Assembly: GCF_008729015.1 (NCBI RefSeq)
Contig: NZ_RKSM01000001.1
Location: forward strand, 3,038,001 to 3,102,000
Origin: Haloarcula sp. CBA1129
GTDB taxonomy: Archaea > Halobacteriota > Halobacteria > Halobacteriales > Haloarculaceae
Direction of reading: 5' to 3'
Length of the DNA stretch: 64,000 nt
Shown here: one piece after another, positions 35,379 to 44,346 of the stretch
Position numbering within the stretch: position 1 is the stretch's first letter
Layout of the letters: each line of letters starts with the position of its first letter
Made by a program: the position numbers and the translations under genes
Notes under the pieces: model-generated
What the model saw: the letters and a program-made list of their open reading frames with translations, nothing else
What the model was told of the DNA's origin: nothing
Databases searched by the model: none

Positions 35379-38132
35379 CTACTCGTCGTCCAGTTCGGCC
35401 TGCCACTCCTGTACCTTTGCCATCAGCTCTACCGGCGGCGTCTCGTTGACGTCCAGTTCCGTCAGCTCCGAGAGGACGGCCTCGGTTTCCGGGTCGAGCG
35501 ATGCCGTGGGTTCGTCCGTGGCGCTCCCGGTTCCGGGCGCGTGCTTCGGATGACCGTCGGTCGCCACTGGCTCAGCAGTCGAGCCGGCCGATGCGCCTTC
35601 TGACTGGGACGCGCCGTCCCTGAACTGTCCTGAATCGAGGTCGAAGACGGCCTGTGTCGTCCCACCGCCGTCCCCCTCGCTACCCCGAATCTCGATGGCC
35701 TTGTCGTCGCGCAGGCGGTCGAGGACATCTTGTGACCGGTCGACGACCGGTTCGGGGACGCCGGCGAGGTCGGCAACGTGGACGCCGTAGGAGCGGTCGG
35801 TCGGACCGTCCCGGACCGTTCGGAGGAACGTCACGTCGCTGTCTCCCTCCGCTGACCGCGGCTCGCCGTCGACCGCGACGTGGACGTTCTCGACGGTCGG
35901 CAGTTCCTCGCCCAGCGCCGTCAGTTCGTGGTAGTGCGTCGCAAACAGCGTCTTCGACTGGATCGAGTTGACGATGTACTCCGTCGCCGCCCATGCGATT
36001 GAAATGCCGTCGAAAGTAGCCGTCCCGCGACCCACTTCGTCCAGTATCACGAGTGATTCTTCGGTGGCCGAGTGGAGGATGTTCGACAGCTCCTGCATCT
36101 CGACCATGAACGTCGAGCGGCCCTGTGCGAGCTCGTCCAGCGCGCCGACACGAGTGAAGATGCCGTCGACCATGCCGACCGTCGCCGACCGTGCCGGCAC
36201 GAAACTCCCTACCTGAGCAAGGAGCGTGATGAGCGCGGCCTGACGCATATACGTCGACTTTCCGCTCATGTTGGGGCCGGTGACGATGAGGAACTGCCGG
36301 TCGTCGTCCATGTAGAGGTCGTTCGGGACGAACTCCGTGGTCTGCTCGACGACCGGGTGGCGGCCGGCCTCGATGGAGAGTTCGTTGCCCTCAGTGACCG
36401 CCGGCCGCGTCCAGTCGTTTTCGACGGCATGGACCGCAAGCGATGCGAACGCGTCCAGTTCCGCCAGTGCCCGCCCCACGTCCTGTAGCAACGTTGCACG
36501 CTCGGAAACCCGCTCTCGGAGCGCCTGAAAGCGCTCGTACTCCATGTCGTGGCGGCGCTCCTCTAAGCGCAACACGTCCCGCTCCTTCTCGTCGAGTTCG
36601 GGCGTCGTGTAGCGTTTGGAGTTCTTGAGCGTCTTGATATGCTGGTACTTCTCGGGGACGGCGTCGGTCTCGCTCTTGCCGACTTGGATGTAGTAGCCGT
36701 CGGTCTTGTTCCGGTCGACGGAGAGGTGGGTGATGCCGGTCCGCTCCTTTTCCCGGTCCGGGAGCGTCTCTAGCCACTCCAGCGCCGACTCGTGCTCTCC
36801 GATTATCTCGTCGAGTTCGTCGTCGTACCCTCGCTTGAACAGCCCGCCCTGTCGGACCGTCCCCGGTGGGTCTTCGACGAGGGCATCGTCGAGTTCCGCG
36901 GCCAGCGTGTCGGCCGCTTCGCGGTCGGCCCCGTCAAGGGCATCGGCAAGCGGCGACTCGGCCAGCCGCTCGGTCTCGGTGACGGCGTCGGCGACCTGCC
37001 CGAGCAATGCCAGCGTCTCCTGAACCGCCCGCAGGTCCCGCGCGTCGGCGCTCCCCGACGTAGCCCGGGCGGCCAGCCGTTCGAGGTCGTAGGCGTCCGA
37101 CAGCGTCTCTCGTATCCGCTCGCGGGCCATCGCTGACTCCCCCAGCGCCGCCACGCAGGACTGCCGCCGCGTGAGTTCCGTCCGGTTTCGCCGGGGTCGC
37201 TGGAGCCACTGTTGCAGGAGCCGGCCGCCGGCAGCGGTAACGGTGTGATCGATGGTGTCGAACAGCGACCCCGAACTGTCGCCCTGCATCGTCTCGGTGA
37301 GTTCGAGATTGCGCTGGGTGGTCGCGTCGAGGTCGACGTGGTCGCGCTCGCCGTACGCCTGCAGACGCGTGACCGCCGCGAGCGTCCCGACGCCGGTGTC
37401 CTCGACGTATGATAATACTGCGCCGGCAGCCCGAACTGCCACGTCCTGCTCGCCGATACCGACGCTATCGACCGTCTCGTCACCGAACTGCTCGCGAACG
37501 GTGTGGCGCGCCCGGCCCGGCTCGAACGACGCTGAATCGTGCAGCGTCAGCGCCGCGTCGGTCCGCTCGCGCAGGCGGTCGAGAAACGCATCGTCGTTCC
37601 GGAGCTCGGGGCCGGGCAGAATCTCCGCCGGTGCGAACGTGTACAGCTCCGTCAGGGCCTCGCCCGCGTCGGCGTCATCCAGTTGCGTGACCTGAAACTG
37701 GCCCGTGGTCACGTCCGTCGCGGCGATGCCGTAGGTGTCGCCGCCGTCCCGACGCGCCTCCCGGACGACTGCGGCGAGGTATTGTGCCGACTCGTCGCCG
37801 GTCTCCAGATGTGTCCCGGGCGTGACGACCCGCGTTATCTCGCGGGCGTGGCCGTTCTCGGTCTCGTGCTGGTCGGCGATGGCGACCCGGAAGCCCCGCT
37901 CGACCAGCGCGGAGACGTACGGCGTCAGGTCGTCGACCGGCACCCCCGCCATCGGGTACGACGAGCCGTGGGAGGATTTCTGACTCACCTTCAGGTCGAG
38001 TTCGTCGGCGACGATCTCGGCGTCCTCGTCGAAAAACTCGTAGAAGTCGCCACACTGCATCGCCAGCAGGTCCGCGTCGGTCCCCTCTTTGAGCGTGAGG
38101 AACTCCCCGACGATTCCCGTCGCCTCTGTCAT
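35379..38132 (-). CDS. mutS: DNA mismatch repair protein MutS
   Basis: A 917-residue MutS. The mismatch-binding N-terminus has the Phe-x-Glu motif in GDFYEFF; connector, lever and clamp domains follow (VIGIxG-like regions, RKGGLFKRGYDDELD-type segment). The ATPase has Walker A GPNMSGKSTYMRQ and Walker B VILDEVGRGTATFDG. A 150-residue acidic tail rich in Ser, Gly, Thr and Asp is a haloarchaeal feature. ATG at 38132 gives MTEATGIVGEFL. It acts with MutL, about 9 kb away and on the same strand. Confidence 0.96.
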   Translation of the reverse strand: MTEATGIVGEFLTLKEGTDADLLAMQCGDFYEFFDEDAEIVADELDLKVSQKSSHGSSYPMAGVPVDDLTPYVSALVERGFRVAIADQHETENGHAREITRVVTPGTHLETGDESAQYLAAVVREARRDGGDTYGIAATDVTTGQFQVTQLDDADAGEALTELYTFAPAEILPGPELRNDDAFLDRLRERTDAALTLHDSASFEPGRARHTVREQFGDETVDSVGIGEQDVAVRAAGAVLSYVEDTGVGTLAAVTRLQAYGERDHVDLDATTQRNLELTETMQGDSSGSLFDTIDHTVTAAGGRLLQQWLQRPRRNRTELTRRQSCVAALGESAMARERIRETLSDAYDLERLAARATSGSADARDLRAVQETLALLGQVADAVTETERLAESPLADALDGADREAADTLAAELDDALVEDPPGTVRQGGLFKRGYDDELDEIIGEHESALEWLETLPDREKERTGITHLSVDRNKTDGYYIQVGKSETDAVPEKYQHIKTLKNSKRYTTPELDEKERDVLRLEERRHDMEYERFQALRERVSERATLLQDVGRALAELDAFASLAVHAVENDWTRPAVTEGNELSIEAGRHPVVEQTTEFVPNDLYMDDDRQFLIVTGPNMSGKSTYMRQAALITLLAQVGSFVPARSATVGMVDGIFTRVGALDELAQGRSTFMVEMQELSNILHSATEESLVILDEVGRGTATFDGISIAWAATEYIVNSIQSKTLFATHYHELTALGEELPTVENVHVAVDGEPRSAEGDSDVTFLRTVRDGPTDRSYGVHVADLAGVPEPVVDRSQDVLDRLRDDKAIEIRGSEGDGGGTTQAVFDLDSGQFRDGASQSEGASAGSTAEPVATDGHPKHAPGTGSATDEPTASLDPETEAVLSELTELDVNETPPVELMAKVQEWQAELDDE

Positions 38133-38271
38133 ACACGTCCGTGTGGCCGTCCGCGGCGTAAGGATTGCGGGTCTGGCGTGGGCCGAGAATCGAGTGACCG
38201 GTGTCCCTAACGGCGGGAAAACCCCGTCTGTGGGTGCGTCAGTGAAGTGTCCGGCCGCCGTACGCAGACAC

Positions 38272-38664
38272 ATGGACGCCAGCGAAACTATCGCAGCCTA
38301 CTACGCGGCGCTCCGGGCCGGCGAGCCGCTCAGCCCCTTCTTTGCCGAGGACGGTGACCGCTCGGTGGTCAAGTTCGGCATCTCCGAACAGTTAGTCGGG
38401 ACCGACGCCGTCAGGGCAGGATTGCGGGAGCAGACTGAGACGACGACGGAGTGGGTCGTCGAGAGCCACGCGCTCCGGGTGACAGAAGCGGAGGGCTACG
38501 CGTGGTTCAGCGACGACGTTGCACTGTGCTGGACTGATATTGAGGCGGGGGTCCGCCACGAGTACGACACCCGCTGGAGCGGGACCCTCGAAGCCACCGG
38601 TGGGGCGCGCGAGTGGCAGTTCGTCGGGATGCACGTCAGCACTGCCGACTCGATCCACGGGTGA
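38272..38664 (+). CDS. SnoaL-like (NTF2 superfamily) protein
   Basis: A 130-residue protein with the SnoaL/ketosteroid-isomerase-like arrangement: an N-terminal helix pair (ETIAAYYAALRAGEPL, GTDAVRAGLREQ) followed by a curved sheet with WVVESHALRVTE, YAWFSDDVALCW and WQFVGMHVS. It may be a binding protein or an enzyme of unknown substrate. Start at 38272 follows a short divergent spacer to mutS. Confidence 0.75.
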   Translation: MDASETIAAYYAALRAGEPLSPFFAEDGDRSVVKFGISEQLVGTDAVRAGLREQTETTTEWVVESHALRVTEAEGYAWFSDDVALCWTDIEAGVRHEYDTRWSGTLEATGGAREWQFVGMHVSTADSIHG

Positions 38665-38802
38665 GTGGTAGTCGCTTGAGATAACACGACGCGGTTTGGT
38701 ACTGTTGTGCTCCGTCGCGATAGCTGCTCAGTTGGCGGAACAACCTTCTATATCATGCTGTTTCTGACGAACTGTGAAGGACTAACTGTAATCTGGGTAA
38801 AC

Positions 38803-38814
38803 TTTTATTTATTA
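38803..38814 (+). promoter_or_regulatory. TATA box of the GH97 gene, followed by a Shine-Dalgarno-like GGGAGGT
   Basis: ttttatttatta lies 21-32 bp before the ATG at 38835, the leaderless position. Unusually, a strong gggaggt (38824-38830) sits 4 bp before the same ATG. If that is a real ribosome binding site, transcription would have to start further upstream, for example from tctatatcat near 38748. The two readings conflict, so both are recorded. Confidence 0.5.
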
Positions 38815-38834
38815 TCCGTTTGAGGGAGGTATTG

Positions 38835-41800
38835 ATGTTTGACGAACAATTACCTCCTAGTTCTCACCAGAGTCGAAGACAGTTCCTCAGTGGCGTCGGT
38901 TCGCTCCTCGCCGCGTCGGCGTTCTCGGTCTCCGTGGCCGAGGACGCTGCTGCGCAGGTGACAGATGGCGACGACTCCCCCATACAGACTGTCTCATCAC
39001 CTGATGGGTCAGTGTCACTCTTCGTGGATGTCACCGACGGCGTCGTAACATACGAGGTTGCACACGACGGGACGACGCTCATCGAGGACTCCGAACTGGG
39101 GTTCGAATTCCAGAATCAGGACACGTTCGGCTCCGGCCTGGCAGTCACCGGGAGCGAGCGGACCGAGGTCGACACTACTTGGACGCCGGTCTGGGACCGT
39201 TACGACGAGATCGAGGAGCGGTACACGGAACTCCGCCTAGGGGTCGCGGAGTCGTCCGGGCCCGAGCGGTTCGGGACGCTCGTCTTCCGGGTGTTTGACG
39301 ACGGCGTCGGCTTCCGGTTCGTCTTCGGTGAGCCGTTTGGCGACCAGTTCGTTATCACCTCCGAGCGGACGGCGTACAACTTCGCCGGGGACTACGACTC
39401 CTGGTGGATTCCAAACAACTACAACAACTTCGAGGTGGAGTACGAGGAAACAGCGCTGAGCGAAGTCGCCGGCGAACTGGACGGCACCGACTTCGACGGC
39501 GTCCACACGCCGATGACGATGCGGACCGACGACGGGCGCTATCTCGCCGTCCACGAGGCCGACCTCACGGACTACGCATCCCTTGCGCTTACGCCGTCGG
39601 ATGCCGGCGACACGGCTTTCGAATCGACGCTTGCGCCGCTGCCCGACGGGACGAAAGTCTCCGCCGCAGCGCCGCACGTCACCCCGTGGCGGACGGTCCA
39701 GGTTGGGACCAGCGCCGGCGACCTCATCGAGTCAAATCTGGTGGTGAATCTCAACGAGGACTACGACAAGGACGTGTTCACCCAGGGCGTCGACTGGATC
39801 GAACCCCAGAAGTTCATCGGCGTCTGGTGGCTGATGATCACCGGCCGCGCGCAGTGGGAGTACACCACGAACGACGACGGCACTGTCACCGGCAACCACG
39901 GCGCACAGACCGGCCGCGCCAAGCAGTACATGGACTTCGCCAGCGAGCACGACATCCCCGGTGTTCTCGTCGAGGGGTGGAACGAGGGCTGGTCGAGCTA
40001 TCCCGACGGCGGTGGCACGGCGTTTGACTTCACCGAGCCGTACCCGGACTTCGACCTTGCGGAAGTCACGAGCTACGGGTCGAGTCTCGATCCCTTGACC
40101 CAGATGACGATGCACAACGAGACGGCAGGCGGCTTCCGGAACTACGAGTCCCAGCTCGATGCGGCGTTCTCGCTGTACGACGACCTCGGCATCCGGACCA
40201 TCAAGAACGGCTACGTCTCAGACAGCGGCGACCTCGCGGGCGAGGGGTTTAATCATCACAACCAGGTGCTCGTCAATCACCACACGCTGGTTGCCGAGAC
40301 GGCGGCGGCTAACCGCCAGATGCTCGATATGCACGAACCGATTCACCCGACTGGCCGCCGCCGGACGTATCCGAATCTGATGACCCGCGAGGGGGTCAAG
40401 GGACAGGAGTACGATTCCTTCGGCGACGTGAGCCCCGAGCACCACGTCACCTTCCCCTTTACGCGAATGCTGGGCGGCCCGGTCGAGTACACGCCGGGCA
40501 TCTTCGACATGGATTCGGGGTCGGGCGGTATCGAGTCCACTCGCGCCAAGCAGCTTGCGATGTACCCGACGTACTTCAGCGGCCTCCAGATGGCCGCAGA
40601 TCTGCCCAGTTCCTACCTGGCCGACCAGCCGTCCACGACGAGCATTGGCGAGGTCGCACAGGCCGAGTGGGGCGACATCGAGGGCTTCTCGACGGCCGCC
40701 CGCTGGGCCAACGCCCAAGGCGAGCAGTACGTCGCCATCGACCCCAACAGCGCTTCGCCCGGCGCGACAGTTTCTTGGACCGTCGAAGACACCAGCGAGG
40801 GCGAGTACGAGGTCCACTTCCGCTACGCCAGCGACGCCGAGGAGAACGCCGTCGGTCCGGATACCGACCGCACCGCGACGGTGCTGGTCAACGGCAGCGA
40901 GGCCGGCCAGGTCACGTTCCCGCCCACTGAATACTGGAACGTCTGGGAGAGCGTCTCGACAACCGTCTCGCTGTCCGGCGACGAGGACGAAATCGCGCTT
41001 TCGCTGACCAGCAAAGACACCGGCGGCTTCAACCTCGACTCGATGGCCGTCACCGAGTCCGGCGCGTCGATGCCTACGCCCGAGACGGCTCCCATCCGCG
41101 GCGAGACCGTCGACGCGTTCCAGTTCATCGAAGATGTGCCGGCCGCCGGCTGGGACGATACGCGCGTCGTCGATGCCGAAATCGGCGATTACATGGTCAC
41201 TGCGCGGCAGAAAGACGACGAGTGGTATCTCGGCGCGATGACTGACGAGGGCGGCCGTGCCATCGACGTACCCCTGTCGTTCCTCTCACCCGCTTCGGAC
41301 AGCAACGGGCAGGGACCAAGGAACAGCAACGGTAACGGCAATGGAAACAGCGGAAACGGCAACGGTAGGGCTCCCAACGGGCCGAAATACGTCGCCGAAA
41401 TCTACGCCGACGGCATCGACGCGGCCTACGACGAGAACCTGAGCGATGTTCGCGTCGGTGAAGCTATCGTCACGCCGAGGACGACCCTGCTCGCGTCGAT
41501 GGTCGGCAGCGGCGGGACGGCCGTCCGCTTCCGCCGGGCGCAGGGCCAGGAAATCAACGACCTGCCCGAGTACGAACGGCCCGAACAGGACTTTGATGTT
41601 CACATCGGCGACGAGGTGTTCATTCAGGAGTCGTTCATTCAGGCCACGGGGAGCAACAGCGGGGCGTTCATCGGCGGGACCACGGTGACGCTCCACGTTG
41701 ACGGCGAACGCGTCGGGACGGAGAACGTCCGCTTCCCGCCCAACGCCGGCGACGCCACCTACGACTTCGGCTACAGCATTGACACGGCCGGTGAGTACGA

Positions 41801-42557
41801 GGTGACGGTGGCGCTCCCGGACGGTACAGTGCTTGCCAGCACCACGGTGACGGTCAAGCCACCGGCGACGGTGGCTGAACTCACCGACCCGTCTGGCGAC
41901 GACGACGGCCCTGGTGAGTACACCTACCCAACCGCCGACGCATTCCAGTCGGGCGCGTTCGACCTGGAGTCACTGACTATCGAGCAGACGCCGAGCCTCC
42001 ACCGCTTTACCTTTGAGGTCGACAACCTCTACAACGCCTTCGGCAGCAGTCGGAACTTCTCGCCGCAGTGGTTCGTCCTCTGGCTCCGCGACCCCACCGC
42101 GGATAGCGGGGCGACGAGCAGTCTGGGCGATATCGGCGCGAACGTCGACTTCGAAGCGCCGTGGCAGTACCGCATCGAAATCAGCGGCTTCTCGAAAAGC
42201 GCGGTCGATGCCAGCGGGGCGGCGCTGACCGACGCCGATGGAGATATCGTTTCGCTCGGTGAGGCCGTCGACGTGGACGCTGGCACGGTCACAGTCTCCC
42301 TTGATAGGGAAGCTGTCGGCGGCGCGGACGCGTCGGACCTCGAACTCGTCGCGATGGTGCAGTCCGAGGACCGCGGGTCGCTTCGTCCGGTCGCCGAATC
42401 GGCCGACGGCTACGTCTTCGGCGGTGCGAAATCCGGTGCGGTTGAGAACGCCCCGCTCATTATGGATCTGACGACGCCCGAGGGCGTCAGCCAGGCCGAC
42501 GCGCTGGCCTACAGCGCCGACTCGCGGGCGACGGTGCCGTTCGTCTCGCTCGACTAA
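38835..42557 (+). CDS. Tat-exported GH97 glycoside hydrolase with inserted CBM and two accessory domains
   Basis: A 1240-residue extracellular enzyme. It has a Tat signal (SRRQFLSG, then hydrophobic core and AAAQ cleavage region), a GH97 N-domain (about 45-285) and the catalytic barrel (about 290-640) with EGWNEGWS, MHNETAG and TREGVKGQE, whose glutamates are likely catalytic. Next come a CBM6/35-like domain (about 660-745), a GH97 C-domain split by an Asn/Gly-rich loop (about residues 830-855), an Ig-like domain (about 920-1010) and a C-terminal domain like the glucodextranase C module (from about 1020). Expected alpha-glucosidase or alpha-galactosidase activity on extracellular glycans. The ATG at 38835 is used, not the TTG at 38820. 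Confidence 0.88.
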   Translation: MFDEQLPPSSHQSRRQFLSGVGSLLAASAFSVSVAEDAAAQVTDGDDSPIQTVSSPDGSVSLFVDVTDGVVTYEVAHDGTTLIEDSELGFEFQNQDTFGSGLAVTGSERTEVDTTWTPVWDRYDEIEERYTELRLGVAESSGPERFGTLVFRVFDDGVGFRFVFGEPFGDQFVITSERTAYNFAGDYDSWWIPNNYNNFEVEYEETALSEVAGELDGTDFDGVHTPMTMRTDDGRYLAVHEADLTDYASLALTPSDAGDTAFESTLAPLPDGTKVSAAAPHVTPWRTVQVGTSAGDLIESNLVVNLNEDYDKDVFTQGVDWIEPQKFIGVWWLMITGRAQWEYTTNDDGTVTGNHGAQTGRAKQYMDFASEHDIPGVLVEGWNEGWSSYPDGGGTAFDFTEPYPDFDLAEVTSYGSSLDPLTQMTMHNETAGGFRNYESQLDAAFSLYDDLGIRTIKNGYVSDSGDLAGEGFNHHNQVLVNHHTLVAETAAANRQMLDMHEPIHPTGRRRTYPNLMTREGVKGQEYDSFGDVSPEHHVTFPFTRMLGGPVEYTPGIFDMDSGSGGIESTRAKQLAMYPTYFSGLQMAADLPSSYLADQPSTTSIGEVAQAEWGDIEGFSTAARWANAQGEQYVAIDPNSASPGATVSWTVEDTSEGEYEVHFRYASDAEENAVGPDTDRTATVLVNGSEAGQVTFPPTEYWNVWESVSTTVSLSGDEDEIALSLTSKDTGGFNLDSMAVTESGASMPTPETAPIRGETVDAFQFIEDVPAAGWDDTRVVDAEIGDYMVTARQKDDEWYLGAMTDEGGRAIDVPLSFLSPASDSNGQGPRNSNGNGNGNSGNGNGRAPNGPKYVAEIYADGIDAAYDENLSDVRVGEAIVTPRTTLLASMVGSGGTAVRFRRAQGQEINDLPEYERPEQDFDVHIGDEVFIQESFIQATGSNSGAFIGGTTVTLHVDGERVGTENVRFPPNAGDATYDFGYSIDTAGEYEVTVALPDGTVLASTTVTVKPPATVAELTDPSGDDDGPGEYTYPTADAFQSGAFDLESLTIEQTPSLHRFTFEVDNLYNAFGSSRNFSPQWFVLWLRDPTADSGATSSLGDIGANVDFEAPWQYRIEISGFSKSAVDASGAALTDADGDIVSLGEAVDVDAGTVTVSLDREAVGGADASDLELVAMVQSEDRGSLRPVAESADGYVFGGAKSGAVENAPLIMDLTTPEGVSQADALAYSADSRATVPFVSLD

Positions 42558-43288
42558 GCGTCGGCCAGCGCGTCGATTGCCGCTTCGAGCGTGAAATTCC
42601 CCTCGTAGAGTGCGCTGCCGACGACGACGGCGGCGGCCCCGGCCGACCGGAGCGCCAGCACGTCGTCGATGGTCGCGACGCCGCCGCTTGCGATGACCGG
42701 AATGTCGACGCTGTCGACCAGCCGGCGGACCGGGTCGGTTCGGACGCCGTCCAGTTGCCCCTCCACGTCGACATCGGTAAAGAGGATGCCACCCGCACCG
42801 AGGTCGGCGTACCGCTCGGCGGCTTCGGCGGGGTCTAGGCCGGTTCCTTCGGTCCATCCCGACACCACAACTTCGCCGTCCTTCGCATCGAGGCTCACGA
42901 GCACGCTGCCGGGGTGTTCCGCGCTGATTTCGCCGACGATTTCCGGCGTCTCGACGGCTGCCGTTCCGAGGATGACGCGGTCCAGCCCGCGGTCAAGCAG
43001 CGAGACGGCGTCCTCGGCGGTCCGGATGCCGCCGCCCAATTGCACGTCCACGTCGTCCCCTACTGCGTCGAGGACGGCGTCGATGGCCGTCGCGTTCTGT
43101 CGCTCGCCCTCGAACGCGCCGTCGAGGTCGACGAGGTGGAGTGTCCGCGCGCCAGCGTCGACCCACCGCTGTGCGGCCTCGACCGGGTCGCCGTAGGTCT
43201 TCTCCGTGCCGCGTTCGCCGCCGACCAGTTGGACCACCTGTCCGTCCTGCATGTCGACCGCGGGGACGACCTCGAACTCGGGGTACAT
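42554..43288 (-). CDS. hisA: Phosphoribosylformimino-AICAR-phosphate isomerase
   Basis: A 244-residue TIM-barrel isomerase of histidine synthesis. Both half-barrel motifs are visible: VPAVDMQDGQVVQL at the N-terminus and the matching VLVSLDAKDGEVVVSGW, plus phosphate-binding GGGIR and ASGGVA. Length is normal. Its stop codon overlaps the 3' end of the GH97 gene by 3 bp, the two being convergent. Confidence 0.96.
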   Translation of the reverse strand: MYPEFEVVPAVDMQDGQVVQLVGGERGTEKTYGDPVEAAQRWVDAGARTLHLVDLDGAFEGERQNATAIDAVLDAVGDDVDVQLGGGIRTAEDAVSLLDRGLDRVILGTAAVETPEIVGEISAEHPGSVLVSLDAKDGEVVVSGWTEGTGLDPAEAAERYADLGAGGILFTDVDVEGQLDGVRTDPVRRLVDSVDIPVIASGGVATIDDVLALRSAGAAAVVVGSALYEGNFTLEAAIDALADA

Positions 43289-43370
43289 GGCCGGTGGTCC
43301 GGCGGCGGCCGTCGAAAGCGTGTCGGTCCGCTCTGTCCGGACGACCGGCCGCTCCGGTGTACCCCCATCC

Positions 43371-43376
43371 TTTTAC
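43371..43376 (+). promoter_or_regulatory. TATA element of the coiled-coil gene
   Basis: ttttac lies 23-28 bp before the ATG at 43399. Confidence 0.45.
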
Positions 43377-43398
43377 GCCGCGATGGGAAAGGTCCGCT

Positions 43399-44277
43399 AT
43401 GGTCACTGCAACACTCGTCCTCACACCGCTCGCCCGTCGGCTCGAAGCAATCATGTTCGGGCGGTACGAGCGCGAATACCGCCTGTTCGAGCAGGCCGTG
43501 CTGGTCGTTGCCGTCGCCTTGGCGCTGGTCTGGGGGCTGGCCGCGTTCGGTATTCTCCCGCTCGGTGCTGGGGCGGTGTCGTTGCTTGCGACCGCTGCCA
43601 GCGTCGCCATCTCGGCGTTCGTCGTCGTCGGCCTGCTGCAGTTCCTCGTCCTCGCGAACGTCCTCGAACGGACCAACGAGGATGTCGCTACCAAGGCCGC
43701 TGAACTCGAAGAGGCTGCCGAGCAACTGGAAACGACCGCGGAGGAACTGGAAACGACCGCCGACGAGGTCGAGGACGCCGCGGAGACGGTTGACGAAGCC
43801 GCCGAAGATGTCGAGAAGACGGCTGACGACGTCGAGCAAACCGCGGACGAGGTTGAACAGACGGCCGACGAAGTGAAAGAGACCGTCGATGAGGTGGAGC
43901 AGACGGCTGACGCGGTCGAACAGACTGCGACACAGACCGGCGACGAGGACGCGGCTGAGAAAGCCACCGAGGTCAAGGACAAGACGACCGAAGTGAAAGA
44001 CAAGACGACCGAAGTCAAGGACAAGGCAACGGAAGCGAAGGACAAGACGACTGAAGTGAAAGACAAGACGACCGAGGTCAAAGACAAGACAAGCAATGCG
44101 AAACAGACCGCCGAATCGGTTACCGACGAGGTCGAAGCGGCCAAGGAGACGGCGAGCGAGGTCGAGGAGACCGCGGCGGAAGTCGAGGAGACGGTGCCGG
44201 CCGACGACGAGCCCCTCATCGATGAGGGCGGCGAGACCGATACCGACGACGGTGAACCCGGCGAGCGGTCGCCGTAG
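43399..44277 (+). CDS. Membrane-anchored coiled-coil protein with heptad repeats
   Basis: A 292-residue protein with two membrane segments at the N-terminus (about residues 34-56 and 59-86), then a long coiled coil. The first part is built of AEQLETT/ADEVEDAA heptads; the second repeats VKDKTTE seven-residue units about six times, encoded by 21-bp tandem repeats (43969-44094). It ends in a DD/EE-rich tail. The K/E/T-rich repeats look like group-3 LEA-type or apolipoprotein-like helices. Function unknown; stress protection or membrane organisation are only guesses. Next downstream is a phosphate transporter. Confidence 0.75.
   Translation: MVTATLVLTPLARRLEAIMFGRYEREYRLFEQAVLVVAVALALVWGLAAFGILPLGAGAVSLLATAASVAISAFVVVGLLQFLVLANVLERTNEDVATKAAELEEAAEQLETTAEELETTADEVEDAAETVDEAAEDVEKTADDVEQTADEVEQTADEVKETVDEVEQTADAVEQTATQTGDEDAAEKATEVKDKTTEVKDKTTEVKDKATEAKDKTTEVKDKTTEVKDKTSNAKQTAESVTDEVEAAKETASEVEETAAEVEETVPADDEPLIDEGGETDTDDGEPGERSP
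43969..44094 (+). repeat. Six 21-bp tandem repeats in the coiled-coil gene
   Basis: Six consecutive 21-bp units of the form gaNgtNaaNgacaagacgacN encode seven-residue VKDKTTE heptads. Units differ at a few third positions and at some codons (gca for Thr, aag tga swaps). In-frame unit number could vary between strains without shifting the frame. Confidence 0.85.
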
Positions 44278-44317
44278 GTGCGGTCGTTGCCGCTCACCTG
44301 ACTGACCGTTCGGTACG

Positions 44318-44323
44318 TTTTAA
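44318..44323 (+). promoter_or_regulatory. TATA element of the phosphate transporter gene
   Basis: ttttaa lies 24-29 bp before the ATG at 44347; leaderless spacing. Confidence 0.5.
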
Positions 44324-44346
44324 CCCAGTGAGGAACTGGCATCCGT

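Noticed and set aside
23884-38132. mutL and mutS as a single operon
   Set aside because: They are about 9 kb apart with many unrelated genes between; functional linkage is through the pathway only.
43969-44094. Possible CRISPR array
   Set aside because: The units are contiguous without spacers and are in frame in a coding gene; they are coiled-coil heptads.
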